A stretch of 64,000 nucleotides of DNA from Pseudorasbora parva. Taxonomy: Eukaryota > Chordata > Actinopteri > Cypriniformes > Gobionidae. Under the pieces are notes generated by a model. The model saw only the letters and a list, made by a program, of their open reading frames with translations, searched no databases and was not told where the DNA came from. Each line of letters opens with the position of its first letter. The stretch's first letter is position 1. The position numbers were made by a program, and so were the translations under genes. Where the stretch lies: positions 8,681,327 to 8,745,326 of the forward strand of contig NC_090179.1 of the NCBI RefSeq assembly GCF_024679245.1. The letters run 5' to 3'. Positions 33,324 to 46,442 of this stretch are shown here, piece after piece.

Positions 33324-33410
33324 GCTGTGCGTTGAAGTAAAAGAGAGTGAAAAAAAATATGCTTCACAGTCTCTAGAGCTGGTTTAGTGAACATGGGACT
33401 AAAGCGGGCC

Positions 33411-33420
33411 CTTTTATGCG
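33411..33420 (-). promoter_or_regulatory. TATA-like box of the 32703-33323 claudin
   Basis: The minus strand reads CGCATAAAAG about 90 bp upstream of the ATG, followed by a GC-rich patch. It is in a suitable position for a core promoter. Confidence 0.5.
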
Positions 33421-34796
33421 ATGGGGAACAAGGAGGGGCAGTGCAAAATCACTCTCACGTCACTATGATTTGCCCTCAGCCTGGGGTGTCATCACTCAAG
33501 CAAAACTCAGGGGCAAGTCTTAACTCGTCCTTGCATTTGGGTGGATTTCTATTTGCTGAATAGGGCATTTTTATGAATCATAAAATCACAGTTATTCATA
33601 GTTTTTATGGAAAATAACATGATTCATGGTTCAACAATAGGAGTAATCCATAAATGAAGACTAAAGAAGCAAGGCATTAACATTACAGAACATGGGTGTC
33701 CCAAAGCGCGTGAAGGGTTTCGAAAGACACAATAACATAATTAGCTCTGGTCAATGCGTTTAAATGCTTAAAAGAGCACAAACTGCATTATAGGATTTTA
33801 AGATGTGGATTTACCCTCTAAACCACACACCCGAAAGACGATTAATATTGATTCACTTTTGTCTTCACTAATTGCTGATGAAAGAGGAGGAGATCACACA
33901 TTTCATTGCTACTTAGAGATAATTATGTGACCAGTATACACAGTCAGTTTTAATAATGAGTTTTACTAAATGCGTCATTTCGAGCAAAGTATATAACATG
34001 CCACCCTCTGACCAACTCAATCTCACAAAAAGACGTCAATGGTGAAAGCAGTTGCTTAGATAAGATTAAGACGGCCAGTACTTGAAGATCCACAATCTTC
34101 CATCCCATTATATATATTTGATCACTTTTCTGAATAGTATAATTTCTAAAGAAACAAGGAGAAAAGCAATGCACGCTGACCTGGTTTCCAATGTCCAGAG
34201 AAAGAGGAGGAATCTTTCCTAAAGCCACTGCAGCACTATAAAGTTAAAAGAGCTAAAAAATGTTCGCCGTCCAAGGGTTTGCAGGAAACAGACAGTAGAG
34301 GCACATGGTGAAGGGATGAAAATCAATCTCAGTTCTTTGCTGTGTAGAAAACGGAGGGAAAAAAGAGGGACAGAGTAAGGGATACTGATCGTTTCATGAA
34401 TGAAAGAACGCTCTGTTTGGTGGCCAGAAGGACAAGAATGGCTCTATTTCACATGGCAACTCATTAAAATCGCCTTGGCAAGGAGAAAGAGGATACGGTC
34501 CCACACAGGTAAGGAATGTCTTCAATTAAGGAATTGAGGAAAGATGGACTGCCAAAGATTACTTTCTCAGATGTGTTATTTTGAATTCTATAAAAGCCTA
34601 TTTGAGGCCACAGTATCAAACATCTCAATACAAACATCAGAATTTATTCAATTGGTATTAAAAGATCACGTCATCATAATCACATGGCCGTAAATTAGGT
34701 AATAAGTAACGGTGAATCACATTTGATTAGTGTTCATTTGTTCAAACGTCCAAGGTCAATAATTGATTTAGTTAATTTAATAATGTCCGTCCGGGC
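33421..34796. other. Intergenic DNA upstream of claudin 4
   Basis: No gene or recognised repeat was seen. Open frames are short and unsupported. As the upstream flank of a claudin it may hold enhancers, but none can be named from sequence. Confidence 0.4.
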
Positions 34797-35160
34797 CCCA
34801 CTTTATATTAGATGGCATTAACTACTATGTACTTACATTAAAAAATAAGTACAATGTACTTACTGTGCCCATATTGTATTGCAAAACACTTTTGCTGATA
34901 TTGAGGTGGGATACGGGTAGAGTTAGAGACAGGTGTGGTGATATGGGTCAGTTTAAGGGTAGAGTTAGGTGTAAGGAAAGTGCCAACTTTGTAATTACAA
35001 ATGTAACTACAGAAATTAATTACAGATGTAATTACATGCAGGTATTTTTTATAATGTAAGTGCAATGTAAAAACATGTATGTACACAATAAGTGCATTGT
35101 ATCAAATGATTAATTACAATGTCAGTACATAGTAGTTAAGGCCACCTAATATAAAATGGG
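34797..35160. mobile_element. 364-bp MITE with ~40-bp inverted ends
   Basis: Ends are CCCACTTTATATTAGATGG and its inverse CCACCTAATATAAAATGGG. Inversion continues through ACTACTATGTACTTACATT. The interior includes GGGTAGAGTTAG repeats. It has no coding capacity. Confidence 0.85.
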
Positions 35161-35422
35161 TCCGTTTGTCCTGTATGGACACATGAGTTAGAGGTATCTA
35201 CATGCTCTCAAAATCAGCAAGGCACATGTTGTTTTTTTTCATGGAGAACTGGCTGGTCTAGTTTTTAGGCAAATGAGTTTATCACACATGGGAAACTGAA
35301 CAGCGTGTACTATTTTGTTATATAGTCATTTCCATAAAATGTCGAGTCTCTTCTGTAACAATGTGTACAAATGTAATTCATATACATATTAGTTCACAGA
35401 GTATGAATTAATATTAACAGAT

Positions 35423-35599
35423 TAGGGTGACCAAAAGTCCTGCCCTGGCCCAATACAACAATTTTGTATCCATACAGAAGGAGCATACTTTAAATGTATT
35501 GAAAATAATAAGAAATCTTTGAGTAAACTTTAAGTATCATTTGAGTATCTCATTGCCTGGCCAAGTGTCCTGGTTTTCAAAATATTGTCACCCTATATA
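35423..35599. mobile_element. Short hAT-like MITE
   Basis: Ends are TAGGGTGACC and GTCACCCTATATA. TAACAGAT occurs at both edges (35415-35422 and 35600-35607), a plausible 8-bp target duplication. Confidence 0.7.
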
Positions 35600-35910
35600 T
35601 AACAGATACAACTTTTGACCTCAAATGTATTATGTTGAGATTAACCTTAACTAAGTTTAACAAATGATTATTGTTAATTTTTAGTTTATGTTGGACTAAT
35701 TTAGTTCACAAATAAAGCTTTACTTGAAGTGTTACCAAATAATAAACAGATTTGATTTATGTGAGTATCAAAACATATATTTCCGCAGTGACGTGTAATG
35801 TTTTTACTTCTGCTTTCATGAGTGAGTCCACACTCTGTTTACAGTCACCTGTGTGATTACTAATGAATCTTTTAATAGTCTCTTCCTCATGCGTGACAGA
35901 TGAGGGTGTG

Positions 35911-35918
35911 TGACGTCA
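35911..35918. promoter_or_regulatory. CRE-type palindrome TGACGTCA
   Basis: This is a perfect 8-bp cAMP-response-element consensus in otherwise unannotated intergenic DNA, 2.6 kb upstream of claudin 4. A chance hit is possible. Confidence 0.3.
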
Positions 35919-36493
35919 GAGAGTTTCAACCCCGGGCTCGTGGGATGTGGAGACAGTTTCTACGGATGACCAAACCTATGATAGCGATCTAGAAGAATGA
36001 AAAGACGGATGACTCAGCTTTGCTTTCCAATGATCAAGCAAGAACACACAACACTGAGAACACTTGATGCTTGACCCAGTCAGATAATTAAAGACTGCCG
36101 AGTTTCTACACAATTAGCATATTAGACCAGACAGAGAACAGAGGTCTACTACACATCTTGGTAAAGCTCAACAGACATTAAAAGCTTAGATTGTCTTGGA
36201 TAAGAAGTGAATTGTCTTCTCTTTTAGAAGTTGCGTTTGATGTAATTAAGACCAGAGAATTGGAAAATGCTTAGATTCAAATAAAATGCAAACACTGAGA
36301 AACAATGGACAGGTGTGATATTGCAAAAGGGTTAAGGGGAAAAGTAAACAATGTAAATGTAAATGTAATACAATTATTCCTGATATCTGGTAGTTTTGAT
36401 GTGGCTTGTAACAAATAAATAAGCAGGGAAATAATTAAATGTATACATACACATACAAATAACTTATTTTCTAATTCTCTGCCAAACCTAGGT

Positions 36494-36779
36494 TATATAC
36501 CCTGGACCACAAAATAAAGTTGTTGTTTTGTTTTTTTTTTCAAAGTGAGATTTATAAATCTTCTGAAAGCTGTTATGACAATATTTGAGAAACAACTGAA
36601 AATCTGGAATCTGAGGGTGCAAAAAAAAAAAAATCCTTAGAAATAAATATTCTATACTGGTTTTTGGCATAAAAAGAAATATCAATCATTTTGACCCATA
36701 CAATGTTTTGCTTGCTATTGCCTGAAATATGCCTGATGTGCGAATTATGACTGGTTTTGTGGTCCATGGTCACATATAA
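36494..36779. mobile_element. MITE with TATACCCTGGACCAC ends
   Basis: The left end TATACCCTGGACCACAAAA is inverted at the right as TTTTGTGGTCCATGGTCACATATA. The interior AAAATCTGGAATCTGAGGGTG and TTGACCCATACAATG is typical of a MITE family common in fish. Confidence 0.8.
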
Positions 36780-37140
36780 CAAATATCACTATGTAGTCAG
36801 TTTTGATTACTATTAAGAACTTGAATTACTAGTTTTAGGCAGCAAGCTAAAAAAAAAAGTTCACACTCCCACACTAGAGTAAATATGACCGTTTAACAAG
36901 TCACAACATGCCCATTCTTCATGCTGTGCTGACTTTAAATATGCTGGTTGCACAATATTATCACCATAACAAAACAAAAAAACCTCATGTCACTTGTTTA
37001 TCAGCTGTGACAGGCATACGTTACTGTTTCAAAGGCCAGTGCTCACCTGTTAAATTCTTCTGTCTGTGCTTAGCAAAACATTTCCACAATTTCAAATCCT
37101 TGCACTTTTAACACTCACATGGTCCCGAATGTTGTACACA

Positions 37141-37144
<4 letters not shown>

Positions 37145-37226
<82 letters not shown>
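37145..37226. repeat. (TA)n microsatellite
   Basis: There is an 82-bp pure TA run. An open Ile/Tyr frame across it is meaningless. Confidence 0.97.
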
Positions 37227-37231
<5 letters not shown>

Positions 37232-37770
37232 GCATAGTAATTTTAAAGTAGAATATTATAAAATATTTTACATTTTTCATTGCTAAAGTTTGTCAGCTTT
37301 GCTGTCAGATTGTTCTGACAAAACCAAAACTGTTGAAGTGAAATTTGAGTTGTTATACATATATGTTCTTTGAATTTGCATTTATTTTCACCTTGATTAA
37401 CAAAACTATTCTAAATGAAAACAAGCATTCACTATACACTCAAAATAACTTTATACATGAGAAACATTTAATATTGTTAGCTTAAGTGACACATTGATCA
37501 AACAAACAAGCAAACAGAAGTTATCTAGTAGCTCCCTCTATCAGCTAAACGCAAGAACTAAAACACATAACACATTAGCATGTACACAGAGAATTCCCAA
37601 AATAAATACTGTATGTAAAATAAATAGTAAACAAATGTATTTGTGTTTATCAGTTTTTATAGTAATTGCAATCTGGGAGCAGTCTAAACAGTGCACAGTG
37701 TTTTAGAATTGATAACAAATGTTAATATTTTCAAATCTGTCAAATCTGTAATCTTACACGGTGTGTTAAT

Positions 37771-38170
37771 AGGCCAGAGGAGAACTGGCACCCCGACTGA
37801 GTCTGGTTTCTCCCAAGGTTTATTTTTCTCCATCATGCCCTGATGGAGTTTTGGTTCCTTGCCACTGTCGCCTTTGGCTTGGCTTGCTCAGTTGGGGACA
37901 CTAAAAATATGATTAAAGTTATTCAACTTATTATACAAATAAAATGTATGAATTAGGTCTTATTTAATTCTATAAACTTAAATACTGATCTGCCAACATT
38001 GTTGCTATATGATAAATTAAACTAAGCTAATAACATTACTGTTTTCTCCAGTACGACTGTACAGCCAAATCTAATTTTGTCGCAATATTATCCTGTTTGA
38101 CACTGTGAAGCTGCTTTGACACAATCGTGATTGTAAAAGCGCTATATAAATAAAGTTGATTGATTGATTG
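37771..38170 (+). mobile_element. Retroposon 3' tail (L2-clade LINE or V-SINE-like)
   Basis: It contains GGCCAGAGGAGAACTGGC, CTGATGGAGTTTTGGTTCC and the 3' tail GCTGCTTTGACACAATCGTG with GCGCTATATAAATAAAG. It ends in short TGAT repeats. This organisation is typical of teleost L2-type tails mobilised by LINE reverse transcriptase. The exact family name is not certain. Confidence 0.7.
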
Positions 38171-39340
38171 AAATATAGATGGATGCGCTTGGAGAACTGA
38201 TCTAAAGTTATCCAAACCCAGTACAGTATAAAATCCCTCCCAAGTCTTTGCAGTTCTTATGATCATTATATCATAATATTTTTCTTAACTCTTAATGCAC
38301 CAACACACCTACATCACACAATTTGCAAACAATTAATTTCATGCTTAAAATCATGCATTGTAAACTAAACTCACTAATTTTCAAAATACAAAAATACACT
38401 TACATAATACATACTAAACACAATATGTTGTTTTGAGTTTTATGAACTTTTTTCTTTTAATTTAAACAAACTTAAATTTAACTGAATCTGGGCTGCGATT
38501 TCTATTTCCCAGCATGTTTTGCCATGGCATTCAAAAGGTACTGTAAATGCCAAGTGTTTAATTTTTTGTTATGCTAATTTATGACAGTTTCAGTTGTGAG
38601 CTTAGTTTGAGAACAGATAGATGATAAAAGTATTATTGCTGTCCTCCTTCAGCAAGTGCAATAATGCTAACAAAGCATTGTGTACTTTATACTGTACAAT
38701 TAACTATACTAAAAATGTAAGATTACATGATATTTTAAAGTTAAATGTATAAATTAGCTTACTCAAATATTTAAATATTTTTTTGTAATTAAAATGTATG
38801 GCTACAAAATAAAAAAATGCAAGTTCTGCTTACTTAAACTTTACATTTCTTAACTTAAAACAATTGAGGGAACCGATTGCATCTTTTTTTAGTTTTGCCA
38901 ACTTATTTTGGTTTACACACTGTAAACCAGTCACTGACGGTCTCAAAATCAAATTATTCCAAAAAACTAACACATGTTCTCTTCCAACAGGAACATGTAG
39001 TCAATAATAGCACAATGTCATAAAAACACTAACACCAGATGGAATTACAGAAACTGCATTATTTTATGTGTCAGGCCTTTAGGCATATTTTATTTATCAT
39101 TGTGGTTTGCCCTGCAGTTTCTTTTGAAGCATCTCCACATTTTTGTATTTAGGTTCAGTAAAGGCATGTATTTTGTTTATTTTGCTGCAGAAATTCAATA
39201 CAAAAAAAAAAAAAATGTAATGACCCATCTCAGAGTAGCTGTATTGAATGAATGGTTTATGAAAAAAAGAAGAGAGAAAGACAGAATAGCTGCAGTAAAG
39301 ACTTTTTCTGCAACGGGACATAAAAATGCAATACCGCTGC
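38171..39340. other. Intergenic AT-rich DNA
   Basis: No supported gene. Words such as CCCAGCATG and poly-A tracts suggest old repeat fragments, but none can be delimited. Confidence 0.4.
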
Positions 39341-39344
39341 CATT

Positions 39345-39711
39345 TATGCTTTTATTGTTATCACATCTGATATCTTATCTGGCAAAGCATCTTGGGAAGA
39401 ATCTTTTGGCATGCCTTATCCACCCCTGGCAGTGTCCAGCTGTGATATCTTGGCATTGCAACATTGCATCCATAAAAATGACATTTGGTCCTCTGGATCT
39501 TCCATCTCCAGGCTGAGAAAATCTCCTTAATGGTGTTGAGAAATGGGGAGTAAGAGGCAATGAAAATTGACATCCTCCTCGGATGGGCTTCAAACCAGTC
39601 GGTGATTGCACAGGAATGGTGGGATGCCACATTGTCCCATGTGATCACATATTGGTAAGTGGTCAAGTAGCTGCTCTCAAAACAATTAACACAGGAAACT
39701 AACACTCTCAT
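39345..39711 (-). pseudogene. IS630/Tc1-like transposase, catalytic-domain remnant
   Basis: The minus-strand translation contains YVITWDNVASHHSCAITDWF and SIFIASYSPFLNTIKEIFSA. This is the second catalytic Asp (in WDN) and the region of the third acidic residue. After a frameshift near 39490-39515 the frame gives QDITAGHCQGWIRHAKRFFP, the C-terminal end of the family. The expected glutamate in NPIE is Lys here (NTIK). It is dead through both the mutation and the frameshift. It appears to belong to the same family as the N-terminal fragment at 14150-14645. Confidence 0.75.
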
Positions 39712-39765
39712 GTTGCCAAAACAGTTCAGTATTCACTGTATAATCAAGCTCTGCAGTTTCTATTA

Positions 39766-40281
39766 CAGTTTTTCTCAGTCGCTTTGGTACATTTCTCAGA
39801 TCAGAATTGAAATTCTCAAAACTACCTGTTCAATTCTCACATCATTGTGTCACTTGTGCACATCAAAAAAGCAGTTTCTCATTTATTTGAACAAGTTGCA
39901 AATGCTTTGGTACATCCATGCAAATGATTATGTACAATTCTCTGATGTTTCTTTAAACATAAGTTGCTTATGTCATGTTGATCAAAATGTATTAATTGGG
40001 TCTCTGTTGAATAGTCACCCCCACAACATTTAGGCACAAGTTCATAGCATAAGTCTTTACATGCAAAATGGTTGAACAAGTTTTTATCAAGCATATTTCT
40101 ACATTTTCTATATTTCCATTAGACTTTTTTCTAAATCTGTCCTGAATTGGTAAATTGCTCCCAGGTGAATCTTGACTTTCTCTAACGAAGGTGCTTCACA
40201 TGAAACATCAACTAGGAGGTATATATATCTACAGCACCGCATGTACAGTTTTTCCTATGTTCACATTTCTTCTTTAGGGTT

Positions 40282-40351
<70 letters not shown>

Positions 40352-40822
40352 ATTCAGTGCTGTATTTTCATTTTTGTATCTCAATGACATGTTCTGTCAA
40401 TAAAATACAGTACAAACAGTAAGAATGTAAATTTGAATATTTTCCATTGTCTTGCAATTACACTCACACATACACTAAGATGTAACTTACAATTGACAAT
40501 AATTGTCATCAAAACTTTAGCCATAGTTTCCATCAGAACATCCCTCCAGAGTAAACTGTTATATTGACAACATGACTAAACAATTTGACTGTCTTATCTG
40601 TACACAATGACACAAGGACTTGTCATTCTGATGGCACTGACATGTTCATTGACACAGATATTTACTTTTGAGAGATGAACTAAGGATTTTGAGTAAGAGA
40701 GTGGCTTTGGCAGGTTATCCTTGGTGTTTTTGTACAAGTTGTTTTGAGAAATGCACTTACTGTTTTGCAAATTGTGAGTTTGATTTGAGAAATGCACCAA
40801 AGCGACTGAGAAAAACTGTAAT
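39766..40822. mobile_element. Non-autonomous element with ACAGTTTTTCTCAGTCGC ends
   Basis: The left end TTACAGTTTTTCTCAGTCGC (39766) is inverted at the right as GCGACTGAGAAAAACTGTAA (40822). The inversion covers about 40 bp through TTTGGT(A/G)CATTTCTCA. It encloses a (TG)n run and no transposase frame. It lies next to the transposase remnant of what is probably its own family. Confidence 0.8.
40286..40349. repeat. (TG)n microsatellite
   Basis: There is a 64-bp TG run inside the 39766-40822 element. Confidence 0.97.
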
Positions 40823-41014
40823 GCATTTAGGAAAAGTAAATACTAACATCAAAACCACATGTGTGTTCTCTGTTGATTTAATAACTGTAGAGGACAATCT
40901 CCTTAGGGAAAACTGCATGCATTGCTGTAGGAATTACAGTGCAGTCTTCCTAAAACCTCTGGACGTTCCTGTCTGTTGGGCCACAAATTCTCATCCCCAT
41001 CATAACAGAAATCT

Positions 41015-41260
41015 TTAGAAAAAAGTCTACTGGAAATGTATAGAAATATGCTTGACATATTTTGACAACTTGTTAAACCATTTTGCATGTAAAGACTTAA
41101 CTATGAACTAATGCCTAAATGTTGTTTTTCATTGTTTTGAACAAAATTGCAAATGCCACAGTCATGTACAGGTGCAACTGTCTACTGTTTCCTACATTAT
41201 CAATTGCTTGTCTCATGCTTATCAAAATGTATTATACTTCTTTTCATTGCATAGTCGGTA
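41015..41260. repeat. Inverted and direct copies of the neighbouring element interior
   Basis: Bases 41015-41125 are an inverted copy of about 40020-40140 (shared CATGCAAAATGGTT and AAGCATATTTCTA). Bases 41130-41250 repeat 39885-40015 in direct orientation (ATCAAAATGTATTA). The neighbouring transposon has been rearranged or inserted in pieces. Confidence 0.6.
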
Positions 41261-41635
41261 ACACTTTACATTAAGGTTCCCTTTGATAAAGGTGTTTGTT
41301 AATGACTAATAATGCATTTACAAATGCATTATAAATAATTGATAAGCAGTTATAACTGCATGAATAAAAAGGGTTAGTTTTAGTTTAGTTATCTTACACA
41401 AATAACCACTCAGGTGCTCCTTCGGACGTTTCTGTCACGTGCAGGTAACTTAACTGTAACTAAAGTGTGGATAGTAAGATGCTCAAGTTACAGTTGCATC
41501 ATGACATCAAAATAATTATTGATTGTGTATTTATATGTTAATGTTCAAGTTGTGTTTACTGATACAATGCTTCAACAATAAAAAAATCTTTAAAAAAAAT
41601 TCTGTGTGGGCATTCATAACACAATTCACATATCT

Positions 41636-41815
41636 TCAGTTTGCATTAAGGTTCACTTTCCCAGGTTATTAATGTTTATAACTCATGAATATATGGTTCA
41701 CATGTGTTCACTTTGCATTAACGTTTACTTTTATGGGTTATTCATGTTTGTAACTCATTAATAAATGGTTCACAGGTGCACTCTAAGGTTCACTTTCACA
41801 GGTTATTAATGTTTG
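41636..41815. repeat. ~62-bp tandem repeat, three copies
   Basis: The unit is GGTTCACTTTNNCAGGTTATT followed by AATGTTTRTAACTCATNAAT. The third copy passes directly into the CTCGACC minisatellite at 41816. Confidence 0.75.
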
Positions 41816-44800
41816 TGACTCGACCCTCTCTGAACTCGGCCTCAACTTGGACTCGACCCTCTCTGAATTTGGTCTCAACTCAGACTCGACCCTCTCTGAA
41901 CTCGGCCTCGACTCAGACTCGACCGTCTCTGAACTCGGCCTCGACTCAGACTCGACCCTCTCTGAATTCGGACTTGACCCTCTCTGAATTCGGACTCGAC
42001 CCTTTCTGAACTCGGCCTCGACTCAGACTCGACCCTCTCTGAATTCGGACTCGACCCTTTCTGAACTCGATCTCGACTCAGACTCGACCCTCTCTGAATT
42101 CGGTTTCGACCCTCTCTGAACTCTGTCTCGACTCGGACTCGACCCTCTCTGAACTCGATCTCGACTTGGACTGGACCCTCTCTGAACTCGTCCTCGACTC
42201 TGACTCGACCCTCCCTGAATTCGGACTCGACCCTCTCTGAACTCGGCTTTGACTCACACTCGACCCTCTCTGAATTCGGACTCGATCCTCTCTGAACTCT
42301 GTCTCGACTCGGACTCGACCCTCTCTGAACTCGATCTTGACTTGGACTCGACTCTCTCTGAACTCGGCCTCGACTCAGACTCGACCCTCCCTGAATTCGG
42401 ACTCGACTCTCTCTCAACTCGGCCTCGACTCAGACTCGACCCTCTCTGAATTCGGACTCGACCCTCTCTGAACTCTAACTCGACTCGGACTCGACCCTCT
42501 CTGAACTCTGTCTCGACTCTGACTCGACCCTCTCTGAACTCGATCGTGAATTGGACTCGACCCTCTCTGAACTTGGTCTTGACTCAGACTCGACCCTCTC
42601 TGAATTTGGACTCGACCCTCTCTGAACTCGGTCTCGACTCGGACTCGACCCTCTCTGAATTCGGACTCAACCCTCTCTGAATTCGGACTCGACCCTCTCT
42701 GAACTCGGTCTCGACTCGGACTCGATCCTCTCTGAACTCGGCTTTGACTCACACTCGACCCTCTCTGAATTCGGACTCGACCCTCTCTGAACTCTGTCTC
42801 GACTCGGACTCGACCCTCTCTGAACTCGATCTTGACTTGGACTCGACCCTATCTGAACTCCGCCTCGACTCAGACTCGACCCTCCCTGAATTCGGACTCG
42901 ACTCTCTCTCAACTCGGCCTCGACTCAGACTCGACCCTCTCTGAATTCGGACTCGACCCTCTCTGAACTCTAACTCGACTCGGACTCGACCCTCTCTAAA
43001 CTCTGTCTCGACTCTGACTCGACCCTCTCTGAACTCGATCTTGAATTGGACTCGACCCTCTCTGAACATGGTCTTGACTCAGACTCGACCCCTCTCTGAA
43101 TTCGGACTCGACCCTCTCTGAACTCGGTCTCGACTCGGACTCGACCCTCTCTGAATTCGGACTCAACCCTCTCTGAACTCGGTCTCGACTCGGACTCGAC
43201 CCTCTCTGAATTCGGACTCGACCCTCTCTGAACTAGGCCTCGACTCAGACTCGACCCTCTCTGAATTTGGACTCGACCCTCTCTGAACTCGGTCTCGACT
43301 CGGATTCGACCCTCTCTGAACTTGGCCTCAACTCAGACTCGACCCTCTCTGAACTCGGCCTCGACTCAGACTCGACCCTCTCTGAATTCGGACTCGACCC
43401 TCTCTGAACTCGGCCTCGACTCAGACTCGACCCTCTCTGAATTCGGACTCGACCCTCTCTGAACTCGGTCTCGACTCGGATTCGACCCTCTCTGAACTCT
43501 GTCTCGACTCGGACTCGACCCTCCCTGAACTTGGTCTCGACTCGGACTCGACCCTCTCTGAACTCGATCTCGACCTGGACTCGACCATCTCTGAACTCGA
43601 CCTTAACTCAGACTCGACCCTCTCTGAACTCTGTCTCGACTCGGACTCGACCCTCTCTGAACTCGATCTCGACCTGGACTCGACCCTCTCTGAACTCGGT
43701 CTCGACCCTCTCTGAACTCGGTCTCGACTCGGACTTGACCCTCTCTGAACTCGGCCTCGACTCTGACTCGACCCTCTCTGAACTCGATCTCGACTCGGAC
43801 TCGACCCTCTCTGAACTCGGTCTTGACCCTCTCTGAACACTGTCTCAACTCAGACTCGACCCTCTCTGAACTCGATCTCGACCTGGACTCGACCCTCTCT
43901 GAACTCGATCTCGACCTGGACTCGACCCTCTCTGAACTCGGTCTCGACCCTCTCTGAACTCGGTCTCGACTAGGACTCGACCCTCTCTGAACTCTGTCTC
44001 GACTCGGACTCGACCCTCTCTGAACTCGATCTCGACCTGGACTAGACCCTCTCTGAACTCGGTCTTGACCCTCTCTGAACTCGGTCTCGACTCGGACTTG
44101 ACCCTCTCTGAACTCGGCCTCGACTCTGACTCGACCCTCTCTGAACTCGATCTCGACTCGGACTCGACCCTCTCTGAACTCGGTCTTGACCCTCTCTGAA
44201 CACTGTCTCAACTCAGACTCGACCCTCTCTGAACTCGATCTCGACCTGGACTCGACCCTCTCTGAAATCGGACTCGAACCTCTCTGAACTCGGTCTTGAC
44301 CCTCTCTGAACATTGTCTCAACTCAGACTCGACCCTCTCTGAACTCGATCTCGACCTGGACTTGACCCTCTCTGAACTCGGTCTCGACCCTCTCTGAACT
44401 CGGTCTCGACTCGGACTTGACCCTCTCTGAACTCAGCCTCGACTCAGACTCGACCCTCTCTGAACTCGATCTCGACTCGGACTCGACCCTCTCTGAACTC
44501 GGTCTCGACCCTTTCTGAACTCTGTCTTGACTCGGACTCGACCCTCTCTGAACTCGATCTCGACTCGGACTCGACCCTCTCTGAACCTCGGACTCGACCC
44601 TCTCTGAACTCGGCCTCGACTCAGACTCGACCCTCTCTGGATTCGGACTCGACCCTCTCTGAACTTGGCCTCGACTCGGATTCGACCCTCTCTGAACTCG
44701 GTCTCGACTCGGACTCGACCCTCTCTGAACTCTGTCTCGACTCGGACTCGACCCTCTCTGAACTCGATCTCGACCTGGACTAGACCCTCTCTGAACTCGA

Positions 44801-46442
44801 TCTTGACCCTCTCTGAACTCGGTCTCGACTCGGACTCGACCCTCTCTGAACTCGATCTCGACCTGGACTAGACCCTCTCTGAACTCGATCTTGACCCTCT
44901 CTGAACTCGGTCTCGACTCGGACTTGACCCTCTCTGAACTCGGCCTCGACTCTGACTCGACCCTCTCTGAACTCGATCTCGACTCGGACTCGACCCTCTC
45001 TGAACTCGGTCTTGACCCTCTCTGAACACTGTCTCAACTCAGACTCGACCCTCTCTGAACTCGATCTCGACCTGGACTCGACCCTCTCTGAACTCGGACT
45101 CGACCCTCTCTGAACTCGGTCTCGACTCGGACTCGACCCTCTCTGAACTCAGCCTCGACTCAGACTCGACCCTCTCTGAACTCGATCTCGACTCGGACTC
45201 GACCCTCTCTGAACTCGGTCTCGACCCTTTCTGAACTCTGTCTCGACTCGGACTCGATCCTCTCTGAACTCGATCTCGACTCGGACTCGACCCTCTCTGA
45301 ACTCGGTCTTGACCCTCTCTGAACACTGTCTCAACTCAGACTCGACCCTCTCTGAACTCGATCTCGACCTGGACTCGACCCTCTCTGAACTCGGACTCGA
45401 CCCTCTCTGAACTCGGTCTTGACCCTCTCTGAACATTGTCTCAACTCAGACTCGACCCTCTCTGAACTCGATCTCGACCTGGACTCGACCCTCTCTGAAC
45501 TCGGTCTCGACCCTCTCTGAACTCGGTCTCGACTCGGACTCGACCCTCTCTGAACTCAGCCTCGACTCAGACTCGACCCTCTCTGAACTCGATCTCGACT
45601 CGGACTCGACCCTCTCTGAACTCGGTCTCGACCCTTTCTGAACTCTGTCTCGACTCGGACTCGACCCTCTCTGAACTCGATCTCGACTCGGACTCGACCC
45701 TCTCTGAACTCGGCCTCGACTCAGACTCGACCCTCTCTGAACTCTTCCTCGACTCAGACCCGACCCTCTCTGAATTCGGACTCGACCCTCTCTGAACTCG
45801 GCCTCGACTCAGACTCGACCCTCTCTGGATTCGGACTCGACCCTCTCTGAACTTGGCCTCGACTCGGATTCGACCTTCTCTGAACTCGGCCTCGACTCAG
45901 ACTCGGCCCTCTCTGAACTCGGCCTCGACTCAGACTCGACCCTCTCTGAATTTGGACTCGACCCTCTCTGAACTCGGCCTCGACTCAGACTCGAACCTCT
46001 CTGAATTCGGACTCAACCCTCTCTGAACTCGGCCTCGACTCAAACTCGACCCTCTCTGAATTTGGACTCGACCCTCTCTGAACTCGGCCTCGACTCAGAC
46101 TCGACCCTCTCTGAATTCGGACTCAACCCTCTCTGAACTCTATCTCTGAACTCGGTCTCGACTCGGACTCGACCCTCTCTGAACTCGGCCTCGACTCAGA
46201 CTCGACCCTCTCTGAATTCGGACTCGACCCTCTCTGAACTCGGCCTCGACTTGGACTCGACCCTCTCTGAACTCAGCCTCGACTCGGACTCGACCCTCTC
46301 TGAACTTGGTCTCGACTCGGACTTGACCCTCTCTGAACTCGGCCTCGACTCGGACTCGACCCTCTCTGAATTCGGACTCGACCCTCTCTGAACTCGTCCT
46401 CGACTCGGACTCGACCCTCTCTGAACTTGGTCTCAACTCGGA
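41816..46442. repeat. 4.6-kb CTCGACCCTCTCTGAA minisatellite
   Basis: Units are mainly 33 bp (CTCTCTGAACTCGGCCTCGA plus CTCAGACTCGACC) mixed with 22-bp short forms (CTCTCTGAATTCGGACTCGA plus CC). All are multiples of 11. Well over 100 units are present. Higher-order blocks of several hundred bp recur, for example the block with CTGGACTAGACC. Frames on both strands stay open for up to about 236 codons and read as 11-residue repeats (RVQRGSSPSRD on minus, LSELGLDSDST on plus). This follows from a stop-free unit. No start context, promoter or splice evidence supports a gene. Confidence 0.95.

Noticed and set aside
37092..37280. Ile/Tyr-rich frames across TA or AT runs (also 48229-48465)
   Set aside because: Translation of a dinucleotide repeat, not a protein.
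43603..44313. Long open frames (up to 236 codons, both strands) in the CTCGACC minisatellite
   Set aside because: They arise because the repeat unit lacks stops. They are pure 11-residue repeats with no start context, domain or flanking gene signals, and the frame is lost whenever 22-bp units occur.
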